Source: Mesorhizobium sp. NZP2077 (GTDB lineage Bacteria; Pseudomonadota; Alphaproteobacteria; Rhizobiales; Rhizobiaceae). From it: 64,000 nt of DNA. The translations under genes were made by a program, and so were the position numbers. The notes beneath the pieces are model-generated. The model was not told the origin of the DNA. It searched no databases and saw only the letters and a program-made list of their open reading frames with translations. The number at the start of each line of letters is the position of its first letter. Position 1 is the first letter of the stretch. The DNA is taken from the NCBI RefSeq assembly GCF_013170805.1, contig NZ_CP051293.1:1054001-1118000 (forward strand), in the 5' to 3' direction. Positions 28,220 through 37,166 of the stretch are shown in pieces.

Positions 28220-28463
28220 GGATATCCCTCCCCCTTGCGGGGTTGAGCAGTCGGTTCGCCGAAGGCGAATTCATCGTGCCAGTGGCACGATGAAAGGCGG
28301 CGAACGCTGGGACGCTGCGAAGCAGCGGGGACCCGGCAGGGCTCGCCGAATATAAGCCCCGGCCCTTCGCAGGCTCAGGGCGTTCGAAGCTCGAAAAGCC
28401 AAGCAATTGGCTTTTCGTGGCCTTCAGCCACCGCTCCTCACCCCTCGAGGGGGAGGGGTATCC
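28220..28463. repeat. Composite nested palindromic element inside the BMP operon
   Basis: The 261-base gap between the binding-protein and ATPase genes is almost entirely secondary structure. Outer arms are GGATATCCCTCCCCCT (28220-28235) and AGGGGGAGGGGTATCC (28448-28463). Inside are TTCGCC-GAA-GGCGAA (28255-28269), TCATCGTGCC-AGT-GGCACGATGA (28271-28293) and CGAAAAGCCAA-GCAA-TTGGCTTTTCG (28392-28417), plus GC-rich arms between. It resembles the rhizobial mosaic intergenic palindromes. By position it could lower expression of ATPase and permeases relative to the binding protein. Confidence 0.75.
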
Positions 28464-28477
28464 CTGTAGGAGTCCCT

Positions 28478-29989
28478 TTGCCCGCCCCACTCATCGAAAT
28501 GCGCGGCATCACCAAGAGCTTTGGCGCCGTCAAGGCGAACGAGGCTGTCGATCTCAGCGTGGCACCGGGTGAAATCCTCGGCTTGCTGGGCGAGAACGGC
28601 GCCGGCAAGACGACGCTGATGAATGTGCTGTTCGGCGCCTATGCGCCGGATGCCGGGGAAATCCTGATCCAGGGTCGGCCGGTGCGGATCACCAGCTCGG
28701 CCGATGCGCTGGCTGCCGGCATCGGCATGGTGCACCAGCATTTTCATCTCGCGCCACGGCTGACGGTGCTGGAAAACCTGCTCATCGGCATACCGGGCAA
28801 AGCGGGGCGGCTAGACCGCTCCGGCGGGCTAGCGCGGCTGGCCGAAATCAGCCGCCAGCATGGGCTGACGCTTAATCCCGACATGCCGGTCTCGGCGCTT
28901 TCGGTCGGCGAGCAGCAGCGGCTCGAGATCGTCAAGGCGCTGTTTCGCGGCGCCAAGCTTTTGATCCTCGATGAGCCGACCGCCGTGTTGGCACCGAGCG
29001 AGGTCGATGGGCTGTTTTCGGCGTTGCGCTCGATGGCGGCGCAAGGCCTCGGCATCATCTTCATCTCGCACAAGCTCAATGAGGTGCGGGCGCTGACGCA
29101 TCGCTGCACGGTGCTGCGGCTTGGCCGTGTCGCCGGCCGCGTCGATGATCCCGCCAACACGACATCGGCTGAAATGGCACAACTGATGTGCGGCCATGAG
29201 ATCGTACCACCCGCAAGGGGGCCGTCGACGCCGGGTGCTGATGTGCTGACCCTCGACGGCATTTCCACTTCAAAACATTCGGGCACGGTGCTGCGCGACG
29301 TGTCGCTTGCCGTTCGTGCCGGCGAAATCCTCGGCATCGCCGGCGTGTCGGGCAATGGCCAGCGGGCGCTGGCGGAGGTGATCTCCGGCGTGCGTGCGCC
29401 CGATACCGGCCAGATGACGATTGCCGGCCAGAAGGTCACCCGGTTTTCGCCGCGCGAGGTGCAGGCGCTCGGCCTTGGCCGCATCCCGGAAGACCGCATG
29501 ACCACCGGGCTGGTCACCAATCTGCCGCTTGCCGATTCCATGGTGCTGCCGCGCATCGGCACTGCCGCGTTCAGCAGCAAGGGCCTGCTCAAGCCGGATG
29601 CGATCCGCGCCTTTGCCGAAGAACAGATCAAGGCCTATGACATCAGGTGCCCGGGGCCGATGACCCGTGCCGGCGCGCTGTCGGGCGGCAATCTGCAAAA
29701 GGCACTGTTGGCGCGCGAGCTTGCCTTCGATCCGAAGGTGCTGATCGTGTCACAGCCGACACGCGGCCTCGATATCGGTGCCGCTCGTTTCATCCATGAA
29801 AAATTCCTCGACATGCGCGGCAAGGGCTGCGGCATCATCGTCATCGGCGAGGATTTGGAAGAATTGCTGGTGCTCTGCGACCGCATCGCGGTGATGTATG
29901 AGGGCCGCATCGTCGGTACGCTCGACAGCGCCGATGCGACGATCGCACGGCTCGGCCTGCTGATGACCGGGGCGGAGGGCCACGGCTGA
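28478..29989 (+). CDS. BMP-type ABC transporter, double-domain ATPase
   Basis: ATPase of 503 residues with two nucleotide-binding domains. Domain 1 has Walker A GENGAGKT (38-45), signature LSVGEQQRLEIVKAL and Walker B LLILDEPTAVL. Domain 2 has a degenerate Walker A (GVSGNGQRAL), signature LSGGNLQKALLAREL and LIVSQPTRGLD. This matches YufO/NupO-like purine or nucleoside transporters. The start is TTG 28478 with TAGGAG 5 bases upstream. The stop overlaps the first permease start by one base. Confidence 0.88.
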   Translation: MPAPLIEMRGITKSFGAVKANEAVDLSVAPGEILGLLGENGAGKTTLMNVLFGAYAPDAGEILIQGRPVRITSSADALAAGIGMVHQHFHLAPRLTVLENLLIGIPGKAGRLDRSGGLARLAEISRQHGLTLNPDMPVSALSVGEQQRLEIVKALFRGAKLLILDEPTAVLAPSEVDGLFSALRSMAAQGLGIIFISHKLNEVRALTHRCTVLRLGRVAGRVDDPANTTSAEMAQLMCGHEIVPPARGPSTPGADVLTLDGISTSKHSGTVLRDVSLAVRAGEILGIAGVSGNGQRALAEVISGVRAPDTGQMTIAGQKVTRFSPREVQALGLGRIPEDRMTTGLVTNLPLADSMVLPRIGTAAFSSKGLLKPDAIRAFAEEQIKAYDIRCPGPMTRAGALSGGNLQKALLARELAFDPKVLIVSQPTRGLDIGAARFIHEKFLDMRGKGCGIIVIGEDLEELLVLCDRIAVMYEGRIVGTLDSADATIARLGLLMTGAEGHG

Positions 29990-31044
29990 TGTTTCGCCTG
30001 GAAGTCCGCACGTCAACGCCCGCCTGGTTCAACCTCGCTCTGCCCCTGCTGGCGATCGCGGCGACACTTGTGCTGTGCAGCGGCCTGATCGCGCTGGCCG
30101 GCGCCGGTGTGCTCGAATCCTATAGCGTCATGTTCACGGCCTCGCTCGGCGACAGCTACGCGATCACCGAAACGCTGGTGCGCGCGGCACCGATGATCTT
30201 CACCGGGCTGGCCGTGGCCGTCGCCTTCCGCGCAAAGTTCTGGAACATCGGCGCCGAGGGACAGTTGCTCGCTGGTGCGGTGGCGAGCTGCTTTGTCGGC
30301 GCCATTCCGATGCCGGGACCGCTCGCCATGCTGCTGATGGCCGTGGCGGGCGCTGCGGCCGGGGCCGCTGTTGCGCTGGTGCCGGCGACTCTCAGGGTCA
30401 AATTCAAGGTTGATGATGTCGTCAGCTCGCTGCTGCTCAACTCGGTCATCTACTACGCGCTGATGGCGCTGATTGAAGGGCCGTGGAAAGACTCCTTCAG
30501 CGGCTACCCGATCTCGCCGCCGATCGAGGATTCGGCCAACTTCCCGGTGCTGATCGAAGGCACGCGGCTGCATCTTGGTGTCATCGTGGCGCTGATCACC
30601 GCCCCCTTGATCTGGTTCCTTATCGCGCGCACGACGCTCGGCTTCAAGATCAGGGTCACCGGCGAGAATCCGGAAGCTGCCAGATATGGCGGCATCAACG
30701 TCGAACGCGTGCTGCTCTCCACCGCGCTGTTGTCCGGCGCGCTGGCGGGGCTCGCCGGCGTCGGCGAAGTCGGCGGCGTCCATTTCCAGGTGATGAGCGA
30801 CATTTCGCCGGGCTATGGCTATTCCGGCATCGTCGTCGCAATGCTGGCACGGCTCAATCCGTTGGGCGTCGTGCCGGCGGCGATCTTCCTGGCCGCCGTG
30901 ATGACCGGTGCCGAGGCGATGTCTCGCGCGACCGGCGTTCCGGCCTTCCTCAGCGACGTCATCCAGGGCACCGCGCTGCTTGCCATGCTGGTGGCGCTGC
31001 TGTTCACCGCCTATCGCGTCCGCCGCGTCGGGGCTGCCCGATGA
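29989..31044 (+). CDS. BMP-type ABC transporter permease, first
   Basis: Inner-membrane permease (351 residues, BPD_transp_2, YufP/NupP-like) with eight or more hydrophobic segments. AFRAKFWNIGAEGQLLAGAVAS is the family hallmark, and GENPEAARYGGINVERVL is the cytoplasmic loop. The longer of the two permeases, as usual. It overlaps its neighbours (TGATG at the start, ATGA at the end), so the transporter genes form one translationally coupled unit. Confidence 0.87.
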   Translation: MFRLEVRTSTPAWFNLALPLLAIAATLVLCSGLIALAGAGVLESYSVMFTASLGDSYAITETLVRAAPMIFTGLAVAVAFRAKFWNIGAEGQLLAGAVASCFVGAIPMPGPLAMLLMAVAGAAAGAAVALVPATLRVKFKVDDVVSSLLLNSVIYYALMALIEGPWKDSFSGYPISPPIEDSANFPVLIEGTRLHLGVIVALITAPLIWFLIARTTLGFKIRVTGENPEAARYGGINVERVLLSTALLSGALAGLAGVGEVGGVHFQVMSDISPGYGYSGIVVAMLARLNPLGVVPAAIFLAAVMTGAEAMSRATGVPAFLSDVIQGTALLAMLVALLFTAYRVRRVGAAR

Positions 31045-31985
31045 GCGCGGTGTTCGAACAGATTTTTCAGGTCGGCTTTTTGGCCGCCATCCTCCGCATT
31101 GCAACGCCCTTGGCCTTTGCCACCCTCGGCGAAATGTTCTCCGAGCGGGCCGGCGTGCTCAATCTCGGCATTGAAGGCATCATGCTGCTCTGCGCCATGA
31201 CCGGCTTCACCGCCACCAGCCTCAGCGGCAGCCTGTGGCTTGGCGTGCTGGTTGCGGTGCTGACCGGCATGCTGATGGGCGCGCTGCATGCGCTGTTCAC
31301 CGTGGCGCTCGGCCTCAGCCAGCATGTCTGCGGCATCGGCGTGACTTTGTTCTCGTCGGGCCTCGCCTATTTCCTCTACCGGCTCATCTTCGGCCAGCAA
31401 TCGGTGCCGCCCAGCATCAAGGGTTTTCAAACGCTGCCGATACCTGTCCTCTCCGACATTCCGGTTCTGGGGCCGGCGGTGTTCAATCAGTTTGTACTGG
31501 TCTACATGGCGATCATCGCCATCCCGCTCGCCGCCTTCGTGCTCTACCGCACGCCGTGGGGCCTGTCGGTGCGCATGGTCGGCGAGAACCCGCGCGCTGC
31601 GGACTCGGCTGGCGTCAGCGTCATTGCCACGCGCTTCCAGGCCGTCATTCTCGGCGGGGCGCTGATGGGGCTGGCCGGCGCCTTCCTGTCGATGGCACAG
31701 TTCAACGCCTTCACCTTCGGCGTGGTGTCAGGGCGGGGCTGGGTGGCGATCGCGCTGGTGGTGTTCGGGCGCTGGGATCCGTGGCGCTCGGCGGGTGCGG
31801 CCCTTTTGTTCGCCTTTGTCGATGCTCTGCAGTTGCGTATGCAGGCGAGCGGGCTTGGGCATATCCCCTACGAGGCATTCCTGATGCTGCCCTTTATCTT
31901 CACCATTGTTGCCATGGCGGTTATGTCGCGCAACGCGGTGGCGCCATCGGCGTTGTTGAAGCCGTTTCGCAGGGAAGAACGGTAG
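31041..31985 (+). CDS. BMP-type ABC transporter permease, second
   Basis: Inner-membrane permease (314 residues, YufQ/NupQ-like). Early residues LAFATLGEMFSERAGVLNLG and the later VGENPRAADSAGVSV loop are typical; about eight hydrophobic segments. The start at 31041 overlaps the previous stop (ATGA); a longer frame from 30483 is only the shifted reading of the upstream gene. Last gene of the operon, followed by a hairpin. Confidence 0.87.
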   Translation: MSAVFEQIFQVGFLAAILRIATPLAFATLGEMFSERAGVLNLGIEGIMLLCAMTGFTATSLSGSLWLGVLVAVLTGMLMGALHALFTVALGLSQHVCGIGVTLFSSGLAYFLYRLIFGQQSVPPSIKGFQTLPIPVLSDIPVLGPAVFNQFVLVYMAIIAIPLAAFVLYRTPWGLSVRMVGENPRAADSAGVSVIATRFQAVILGGALMGLAGAFLSMAQFNAFTFGVVSGRGWVAIALVVFGRWDPWRSAGAALLFAFVDALQLRMQASGLGHIPYEAFLMLPFIFTIVAMAVMSRNAVAPSALLKPFRREER

Positions 31986-31995
31986 GACCCGGTGA

Positions 31996-32032
31996 CCTTT
32001 CCTCTCCCCCGATCGACGGGGTAGAGGAAAGG
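31996..32032. terminator. Bidirectional hairpin between convergent genes
   Basis: CCTTTCCTCT (31996-32005) pairs with AGAGGAAAGG (32023-32032), and an inner CCCC/GGGG extends the stem. It lies just after the BMP operon and before the convergent SDR gene at 32056, a usual place for a terminator, though without a T-run. Confidence 0.6.
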
Positions 32033-32055
32033 CGCCAAGCTGTCCCTGGAAAGCC

Positions 32056-32823
32056 TCACATCGCCGTAAAGCCATTATCCACGAACAGATGCGCGCCGTT
32101 GACGAAGCTGGCCTCGTCGCTGGCGAGATATAGTGCTGCTTTAGCCACTTCTTCCGGCTCGCCGATCCGGCCCTGCTGCGCTGCCAGCGCGGCATCAGAC
32201 ACATCGACGCCGAGCTTGCCCAGATCGGCGACCTCGCGCAGGCCATGCGGCGTACGGATGAAACCGGGGCAGACGGCGTTGCAGCGTATGTTGCGGTCGC
32301 GGAATTCGACGGCGATGGCGCGGGCGAACATGTGGCAGGCGCCCTTGGTGGTGTCGTAGAGCACCTCGTTGGGAGTCGCCGCCACAGCCGAGATCGACGA
32401 GGTGCAGACGATCGAGCCACCGCCGGCCGCGATCATGCCGGGCAGCACGGCGCGCGTCATCAAGAACATCGAACGCACATTGACGGCATGCAGCCAGTCC
32501 CATTCCTGCACCGTCGTTTCCAGGAACGGCTTTATCACGATGGTGCCGGCATGGTTGAACAGCACGGTGACCGGCCCGAGTTTTGCCGTCGCGCCTTTCA
32601 CCGCCGCCTCGACCTGCGCCTCGTCGGACACGTCGGCGACAAAATGCTCGGCGACCTGACCGCGCGCCCTGATCGCTGCGGCCGTGGCGGCGGCCGCCTC
32701 GCCATTGCGGTCAATGATCGCGACCTTGGCGCCTTCCGCGGCGAACAGTTCCGAGGCGGCTCCGCCCATTCCCGTCGCGCCGCCCGAAATGATGGCGACC
32801 TTGCCGGCCAGTCTTGTGCCCAT
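32056..32823 (-). CDS. Short-chain dehydrogenase/reductase (SDR)
   Basis: NAD(P)-dependent oxidoreductase of 255 residues with a classical SDR layout. The cofactor motif is SGGATGMGGAA (about 14-24), followed by NHAG. The active-site serine lies in CTSSISAVAA, and the YxxxK pair is YDTTK. The C-terminus ends SFVNGAHLFVDNGFTAM. GGGGAGCT before 32823 supports that start. Substrate unknown; no clear operon partner. Confidence 0.87.
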   Translation of the reverse strand: MGTRLAGKVAIISGGATGMGGAASELFAAEGAKVAIIDRNGEAAAATAAAIRARGQVAEHFVADVSDEAQVEAAVKGATAKLGPVTVLFNHAGTIVIKPFLETTVQEWDWLHAVNVRSMFLMTRAVLPGMIAAGGGSIVCTSSISAVAATPNEVLYDTTKGACHMFARAIAVEFRDRNIRCNAVCPGFIRTPHGLREVADLGKLGVDVSDAALAAQQGRIGEPEEVAKAALYLASDEASFVNGAHLFVDNGFTAM

Positions 32824-33114
32824 TTTCAGCTCCCCATGTTGATGATCGTCGTATGCTGGTTGGGCGATGCTACCTTGTGTGCATCGGGCGTCCAATGGAC
32901 GATTTGGGTACAGCGGGAACAAGGACATAGGTCCATTCGGGTGCTTTCCGGCAAATGCGAACGACCCTGTCGATCCATCGGATTGGCGATCGATCTCAGC
33001 AATCTCAAGCTAATCTATTGCCAATCTTGGGAACATTTTTCTGCTTTTCGCCCAAAAATAGCAATCGACAAAGTCTACAAGTTTTATAGATTAACCGGCG
33101 AGACGGAGGTCGAT

Positions 33115-33270
33115 ATGTCCTATATCCAGAACGCGCAGATTGACAGCGGCGGCCAGAGGATGGCCAATGCCCAGACCTTTCGCCCGGCCTATGCCGGCGG
33201 TTTCGCCTATCTCGTCTTTGCCCTTGCGTTTGTGTTCACCGGGGCCGTCGTTCTGGGGCTCATTCCCTGA
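33115..33270 (+). CDS. Small single-span membrane protein (51 residues)
   Basis: Short gene with a good ribosome site (ACGGAGG, six bases before ATG 33115). The protein has a polar N-terminus and one C-terminal hydrophobic helix, about residues 29-49 (GFAYLVFALAFVFTGAVVLG), ending LIP. The preceding 291-base gap is AT-rich near 33050-33095 with a TATAGA box at 33086, a plausible promoter. No family recognised; probably an inner-membrane protein made under its own promoter. Confidence 0.6.
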   Translation: MSYIQNAQIDSGGQRMANAQTFRPAYAGGFAYLVFALAFVFTGAVVLGLIP

Positions 33271-33404
33271 GGCTGCAGGCTGACTGGGGCTAGTTACCCC
33301 ATTTCAGGTAATCGGAGTTGAATGAACCGGATCCCGGTGCGTTTGCGCGCGACCGTGGTTCGAAGTTTACCGCATCCATGATTCCAGCGATGGAGGAGAT
33401 GACA

Positions 33405-34346
33405 ATGCCGATCGAATTCACGCATGTCCCCGGCAAGACCGCCGATGCCGCCATTCCGTTTTTCTATGACTTTGCCGAGACGGCGACCAAGCTTGGGCTG
33501 ATCGAGGACGGCGGCTTCCAGAAGATCGTCGTCGACGACTCGGCCGGGCTGCTGACCAATATGGATCTTGCCGCCCAGGTCCTGGACTGTGCTGCCTCGC
33601 TGGAGGTCGTGCTGACCCACTGGGCGGGCGTCGTCGAACCGACCGTGGCGGCCCGCCAGCTGGCATCGATGGATCGGAAGAGCGGCGGACGGCTGGCGCT
33701 CAGGATGATCAGCGAGCCATTGAATGATGACGACGCCGAGTCAAGGCCGGTCGGACATACGGTCATCTGGCAGCGTATCGACGAATATCTGGTGCTGCTC
33801 AAGCGGCTGTGGTCGAACGACCGGCCTTTCGATCATGAAGGCGCGTTCTACAGCATCAACGGCGGCTATGTGCCGCGCAAGGGTCCGCACGGCGCGGACC
33901 TGACCATCCGCATGGGTGGACAGTCCGGAACGGCGCTGAAAGTGGCCGGCCGGCATGCCGATGTCTTCGAACTGGCGCCGGGCTCGATCGATGAGGTCCG
34001 GCGACTGATGGAGCGCGTGCGCGGCGCCGCCGCCGAACATGGCCGGGCCGGCAAGCTGCGCTTCGCGCTGCCGGTGCGGATTCACCGGGGTGTTGCCGCC
34101 ACAGGCCAAAAGGCAATCGACCTGTCCGGGCCGCCGGCTCAGGTCGCCCTGTCGCTGCTTGCCTATGCCGGGCTCGGGATCGATGAATTCATGATCGTCG
34201 GCGTCGACACGGTCCGCGAGATCGCCACGGTCGGTCGGGAGACGCTTGCCTTGCTGCGCAATTCCCTGGCACGCCGCGAACATGATGCCTTCCAGCCGGG
34301 GGCCTATGCGCCTCGCGGCATGCTGGAGACGCGGGCAACGAGCTGA
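33405..34346 (+). CDS. Luciferase-like (LLM) flavin-dependent oxidoreductase
   Basis: Cytosolic bacterial luciferase-fold protein (313 residues) resembling alkanesulfonate monooxygenase-type enzymes, which use FMNH2 or F420. Visible segments are THWAGVVEPTVAARQLASMDRKSGGRL, VLLKRLWSNDRPFDHEG, RMGGQSGTALKVAGRHADVF and a late GIDEFMIVGVDTVRE. TGGAGGAG lies before ATG 33405; the earlier start in the same frame is unsupported. No flavin reductase is adjacent. Substrate unknown. Confidence 0.8.
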   Translation: MPIEFTHVPGKTADAAIPFFYDFAETATKLGLIEDGGFQKIVVDDSAGLLTNMDLAAQVLDCAASLEVVLTHWAGVVEPTVAARQLASMDRKSGGRLALRMISEPLNDDDAESRPVGHTVIWQRIDEYLVLLKRLWSNDRPFDHEGAFYSINGGYVPRKGPHGADLTIRMGGQSGTALKVAGRHADVFELAPGSIDEVRRLMERVRGAAAEHGRAGKLRFALPVRIHRGVAATGQKAIDLSGPPAQVALSLLAYAGLGIDEFMIVGVDTVREIATVGRETLALLRNSLARREHDAFQPGAYAPRGMLETRATS

Positions 34347-34367
34347 AGCCCGTCAATCTCCTGTAGT

Positions 34368-35039
34368 CTAACGCCTGTCGCCAAGCCGCGACAGGCCGTC
34401 GATGACGGCAGCCGAATCGGCCAGCACACCGAAGACGCCATCCTCGACCGTCACCATGTGCAGCGCCGCCTCATGCGCTTGTCTGTCGCCGCTGGCGCAG
34501 GCATCCGGGATCGTCAGGCACTGAAAGTTGCGGTCGCAGGCTTCGCGCAGCGTGGTGTGGACGCAGACATCGGTCGTACATCCGGAAAACATCAGATGCG
34601 TGATGCCTTGCACGCGCAGCACGAGCTCGAAATCCGTATAGGTGAAGGCGCTGTTGCAGGTTTTGTCGACGATGATGTCGTCAGGCGTGACGTCGATCTC
34701 CGGAACGATCTGGAATCCGGCGCCCGAGCGCAGCAGGATGTCGGTGCCGTCGAGACCGGAGCGCTTGCGGCGCCATTTCTCGTAGGGCGTCATGTCGGCC
34801 ATGTCAGCGCGGTAGCCCTGCCTTGTGTGGATGATCCTGACGCCAGCCTTGCGCGCGGCCGATATCAGCCGGCTCACGGCCGGCAGGATCGCCCGCAGCG
34901 GCGAGGGGTCATATCCCTGTCTGGCGAAGTAGCCCGTCGTCGACAGGAAATCCTGCTGCAGGTCGATGACGACAAGTGCTGTGTTCTCGGCCACCAGCTT
35001 GCCGTCATAGGGATAGTCGAAGGGCGTTGCCTTGATCAT
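34368..35039 (-). CDS. Isochorismatase-family amidohydrolase (biuret/ureidoacrylate type)
   Basis: Cysteine hydrolase of 223 residues. The triad is visible: Asp26 (VVIDLQQDF), Lys126 (VDKTCNSAF) and Cys159 (GCTTDVCVHTT). The long C-terminal stretch LREACDRNFQCLTIPDACAS resembles biuret hydrolase and RutB more than true isochorismatases. It would cleave a small amide or ureide. It is convergent with the luciferase-like gene and separated from it by 21 bases. Exact substrate not determined. Confidence 0.83.
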   Translation of the reverse strand: MIKATPFDYPYDGKLVAENTALVVIDLQQDFLSTTGYFARQGYDPSPLRAILPAVSRLISAARKAGVRIIHTRQGYRADMADMTPYEKWRRKRSGLDGTDILLRSGAGFQIVPEIDVTPDDIIVDKTCNSAFTYTDFELVLRVQGITHLMFSGCTTDVCVHTTLREACDRNFQCLTIPDACASGDRQAHEAALHMVTVEDGVFGVLADSAAVIDGLSRLGDRR

Positions 35040-35222
35040 TGGTGGCTCTCTCCTCGCCGACTGCGAGGCCCATCCTGACCGGCGAAGCCGCGGCCGTCTA
35101 GCGGGCGGCGGTCTGAACGCGAAGGCGTCGAGCGCCGGGGAGCTTGTCGGGCTGATGCCGCGCGCCCGCTCGCTATGTGCCCGTCACGGCGATTTGTTGA
35201 TTGGTGCAGTCATCTTCAATGT

Positions 35223-35237
35223 TGACTAGTAAGATCA
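35223..35237. promoter_or_regulatory. Candidate RirA box (TGA-N9-TCA)
   Basis: TGA at 35223-35225 and TCA at 35235-35237 with exactly nine bases between, 75 bases before the iron-type ABC ATPase start. This is the iron-responsive operator form known for RirA in rhizobia. The motif is short and would occur by chance now and then; its place before iron-uptake genes is the main support. Confidence 0.45.
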
Positions 35238-35312
35238 TGTTTCTTAGTGAACCGGACATCGGACTGCCGAGGCCAGAAATTGGAAATGCGGGCGGCCGCA
35301 CCGGAGAAAACG

Positions 35313-36103
35313 ATGACCGTGGCTGGAGCCGAGACTGCCTTTCATATCGACGCGGTGCGGTTTGCCGTCGGCGAGCGGACGCTGCTCGGTCCGGTCCCGC
35401 TCGAATTGCAGCGCTCGCGCGTCTACGGGCTGATCGGCCACAACGGTTCGGGAAAGTCGACGCTGATCAAGCTGCTGGCCCGCCAGCAGCCGGCAAGTTC
35501 GGGCGCCATCACCTTTGCCAGGCGGCCGCTGCCGCAATGGGGCGCCCGCGAGCTCGCCCGTGCGCTCGCCTATCTGCCGCAGACGACGCCGGCGGCAACC
35601 GGCCTCACGGTGCGCGAACTGGCAACGCTCGGCCGCTACCCCTGGCATGGCGCGCTTGGCCGCTTCGGTAGGGAAGACAGGCGGCATGTCGAGGAAGCGC
35701 TTGTGCTGACCGACATGGACGGTTTCACCGAGCGGCTGGTGGACGAATTGTCCGGCGGCGAACGGCAGCGCCCTGGCTTGCCATGCTGGTGGCGCAGAAT
35801 GCCGGCGTCATGCTGCTCGACGAGCCGATCTCGGCGCTCGACATCGCCCATCAGGTCGAGGTGCTGGGGCTGGTCAAGGAGCTCAGCCGCAAACGCGACC
35901 TCTGCGTCGTCGTCGTGCTGCACGACCCCAACATGGCGGCCCGCTACTGCGACGAGCTGATCGCGCTCAAGGACGGCAAGCTGCTGACCCGCGGCACGCC
36001 TGGCGAAATCATGCGCGGTGACGTGCTCAAGGGCATTTTCGGCGTGGAGATGGGCGTGTTCGCGCATCCGGTCACCGGCCAACGCGTCGGCTATGTGCAG
36101 TGA
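35313..36103 (+). pseudogene. Iron-siderophore-type ABC ATPase (FhuC/FecE-like), frameshifted
   Basis: Would be a 263-residue ATPase for ferric-siderophore or heme import. The N-terminal part has Walker A IGHNGSGKST (about 41-50) and the signature DELSGGERQR. The frame is lost just there, near 35770. A second frame continues with AMLVAQNAGVMLLDEPISALD and LHDPNMAARYCDELIAL. Replacing one missing base (CGC-GCC-TGG expected) restores the usual RAWLAMLVAQ. CGGAG precedes ATG 35313. No permease or binding-protein gene adjoins it; exbB-exbD-tonB follow. Mutation or base-calling error are equally possible. Confidence 0.8.
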
Positions 36104-36112
36104 CGAGATTTC

Positions 36113-37159
36113 ATGCGGTGGCGGATGCGGCTGGCTGCTGTGAGAACAAGGAAGAAGCTGTTGTCTAGAACGCGTTTGTCGGCGGCGTTGGTCGCATCGG
36201 TGATCCTGGTGGGTGGCATTGCGACGGCCCAGGAGCAACCGGCCGGCGTTGCTCCTGCGGCCAAGGGCCCTGTGGCGCCCGCGGCGGCGGCACCTGCTGC
36301 TGCACTCGCACCGGCGCCCGTTGCACCGGCATCCACCACACCTACGCCCGCTACACGGGCGGCACCAGCCATGATGGCACCAGCACAGCCAGCCGGCCAG
36401 CCGGCCACGGCAGCGCCGGCCGGGGCTGCGCCGACGGGGGCGATGGAACTGGGCCTGCCCCACGATTTGTCGCCATGGGGCATGTTTATGGCCGCCGACA
36501 TCATCGTGAAGGCGGTGATGGTCGGACTGGCCTTTGCCTCTCTGGTCACGTGGACGATATGGCTGGCCAAATCGCTGGAGATTTTTGGCGGCAAGCTGCG
36601 CATCAGCCGTGCCGTGCGCGCGATCGGCGAGGCCGCGACGCTGAAGCAGGCGAGCCGCGCGCTCGACCGTAGTGGCGGCCCCGGTGCGCTTCTGGTGCGG
36701 GCGGCGGAGGAAGAGGCCGCACTCTCGGCCGGTGCGCTCGACCATGTCGGAGGCGACGGGCTGAAGGAAAGAGTCATCTCGCGGCTGTCGCGCATCGAGG
36801 CGGCGGCGTCGCGGCGCATGTCGCGTGGCACCGGCGTGCTGGCGACAATCGGCTCCACGGCGCCTTTCGTCGGCCTGTTCGGCACCGTCTGGGGCATCAT
36901 GAACGCCTTCATCGGCATTTCGCAGGCGCAGACCACCAATCTCGCCGTGGTAGCGCCGGGCATCGCCGAAGCGCTGCTGGCCACCGCCATGGGCCTCGTC
37001 GCGGCAATTCCGGCGGTGGTGATCTACAACGTCTTCGCCCGCTCGATAGCCGGCTACCGGCAGATCCTCGCCGATGCTTCGGCGGGCGTCGAACGCCTGG
37101 TCAGCCGCGACCTGGATTTCCGCACGGTCGCGCCGGCGACGGCGCTGGCGGCGGAGTAG
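36113..37159 (+). CDS. exbB: TonB-system proton channel protein ExbB
   Basis: Inner-membrane proton channel subunit (348 residues) that powers TonB-dependent uptake. A signal-like hydrophobic stretch (about 21-40) leads into a low-complexity Ala/Pro region (about 41-105). The ExbB core follows: helix 1 at about 124-145 ([20 protein letters not shown]), then [23 protein letters not shown] and [21 protein letters not shown]. The long Ala/Pro extension is absent from E. coli ExbB but occurs in rhizobial forms. It starts nine bases after the ATPase gene. Confidence 0.9.
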   Translation: MRWRMRLAAVRTRKKLLSRTRLSAALVASVILVGGIATAQEQPAGVAPAAKGPVAPAAAAPAAALAPAPVAPASTTPTPATRAAPAMMAPAQPAGQPATAAPAGAAPTGAMELGLPHDLSPWGMFMAADIIVKAVMVGLAFASLVTWTIWLAKSLEIFGGKLRISRAVRAIGEAATLKQASRALDRSGGPGALLVRAAEEEAALSAGALDHVGGDGLKERVISRLSRIEAAASRRMSRGTGVLATIGSTAPFVGLFGTVWGIMNAFIGISQAQTTNLAVVAPGIAEALLATAMGLVAAIPAVVIYNVFARSIAGYRQILADASAGVERLVSRDLDFRTVAPATALAAE

Positions 37160-37166
37160 CGACGCC

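Noticed and set aside
28220..28463. CRISPR array or tandem repeat
   Set aside because: The units are different nested hairpins, not direct repeats with spacers of constant length.
30483..31040. Long fused reading of the second BMP permease starting in the first
   Set aside because: The first 186 codons are only the shifted frame of the upstream permease; the ATGA overlap at 31041 is the natural start.
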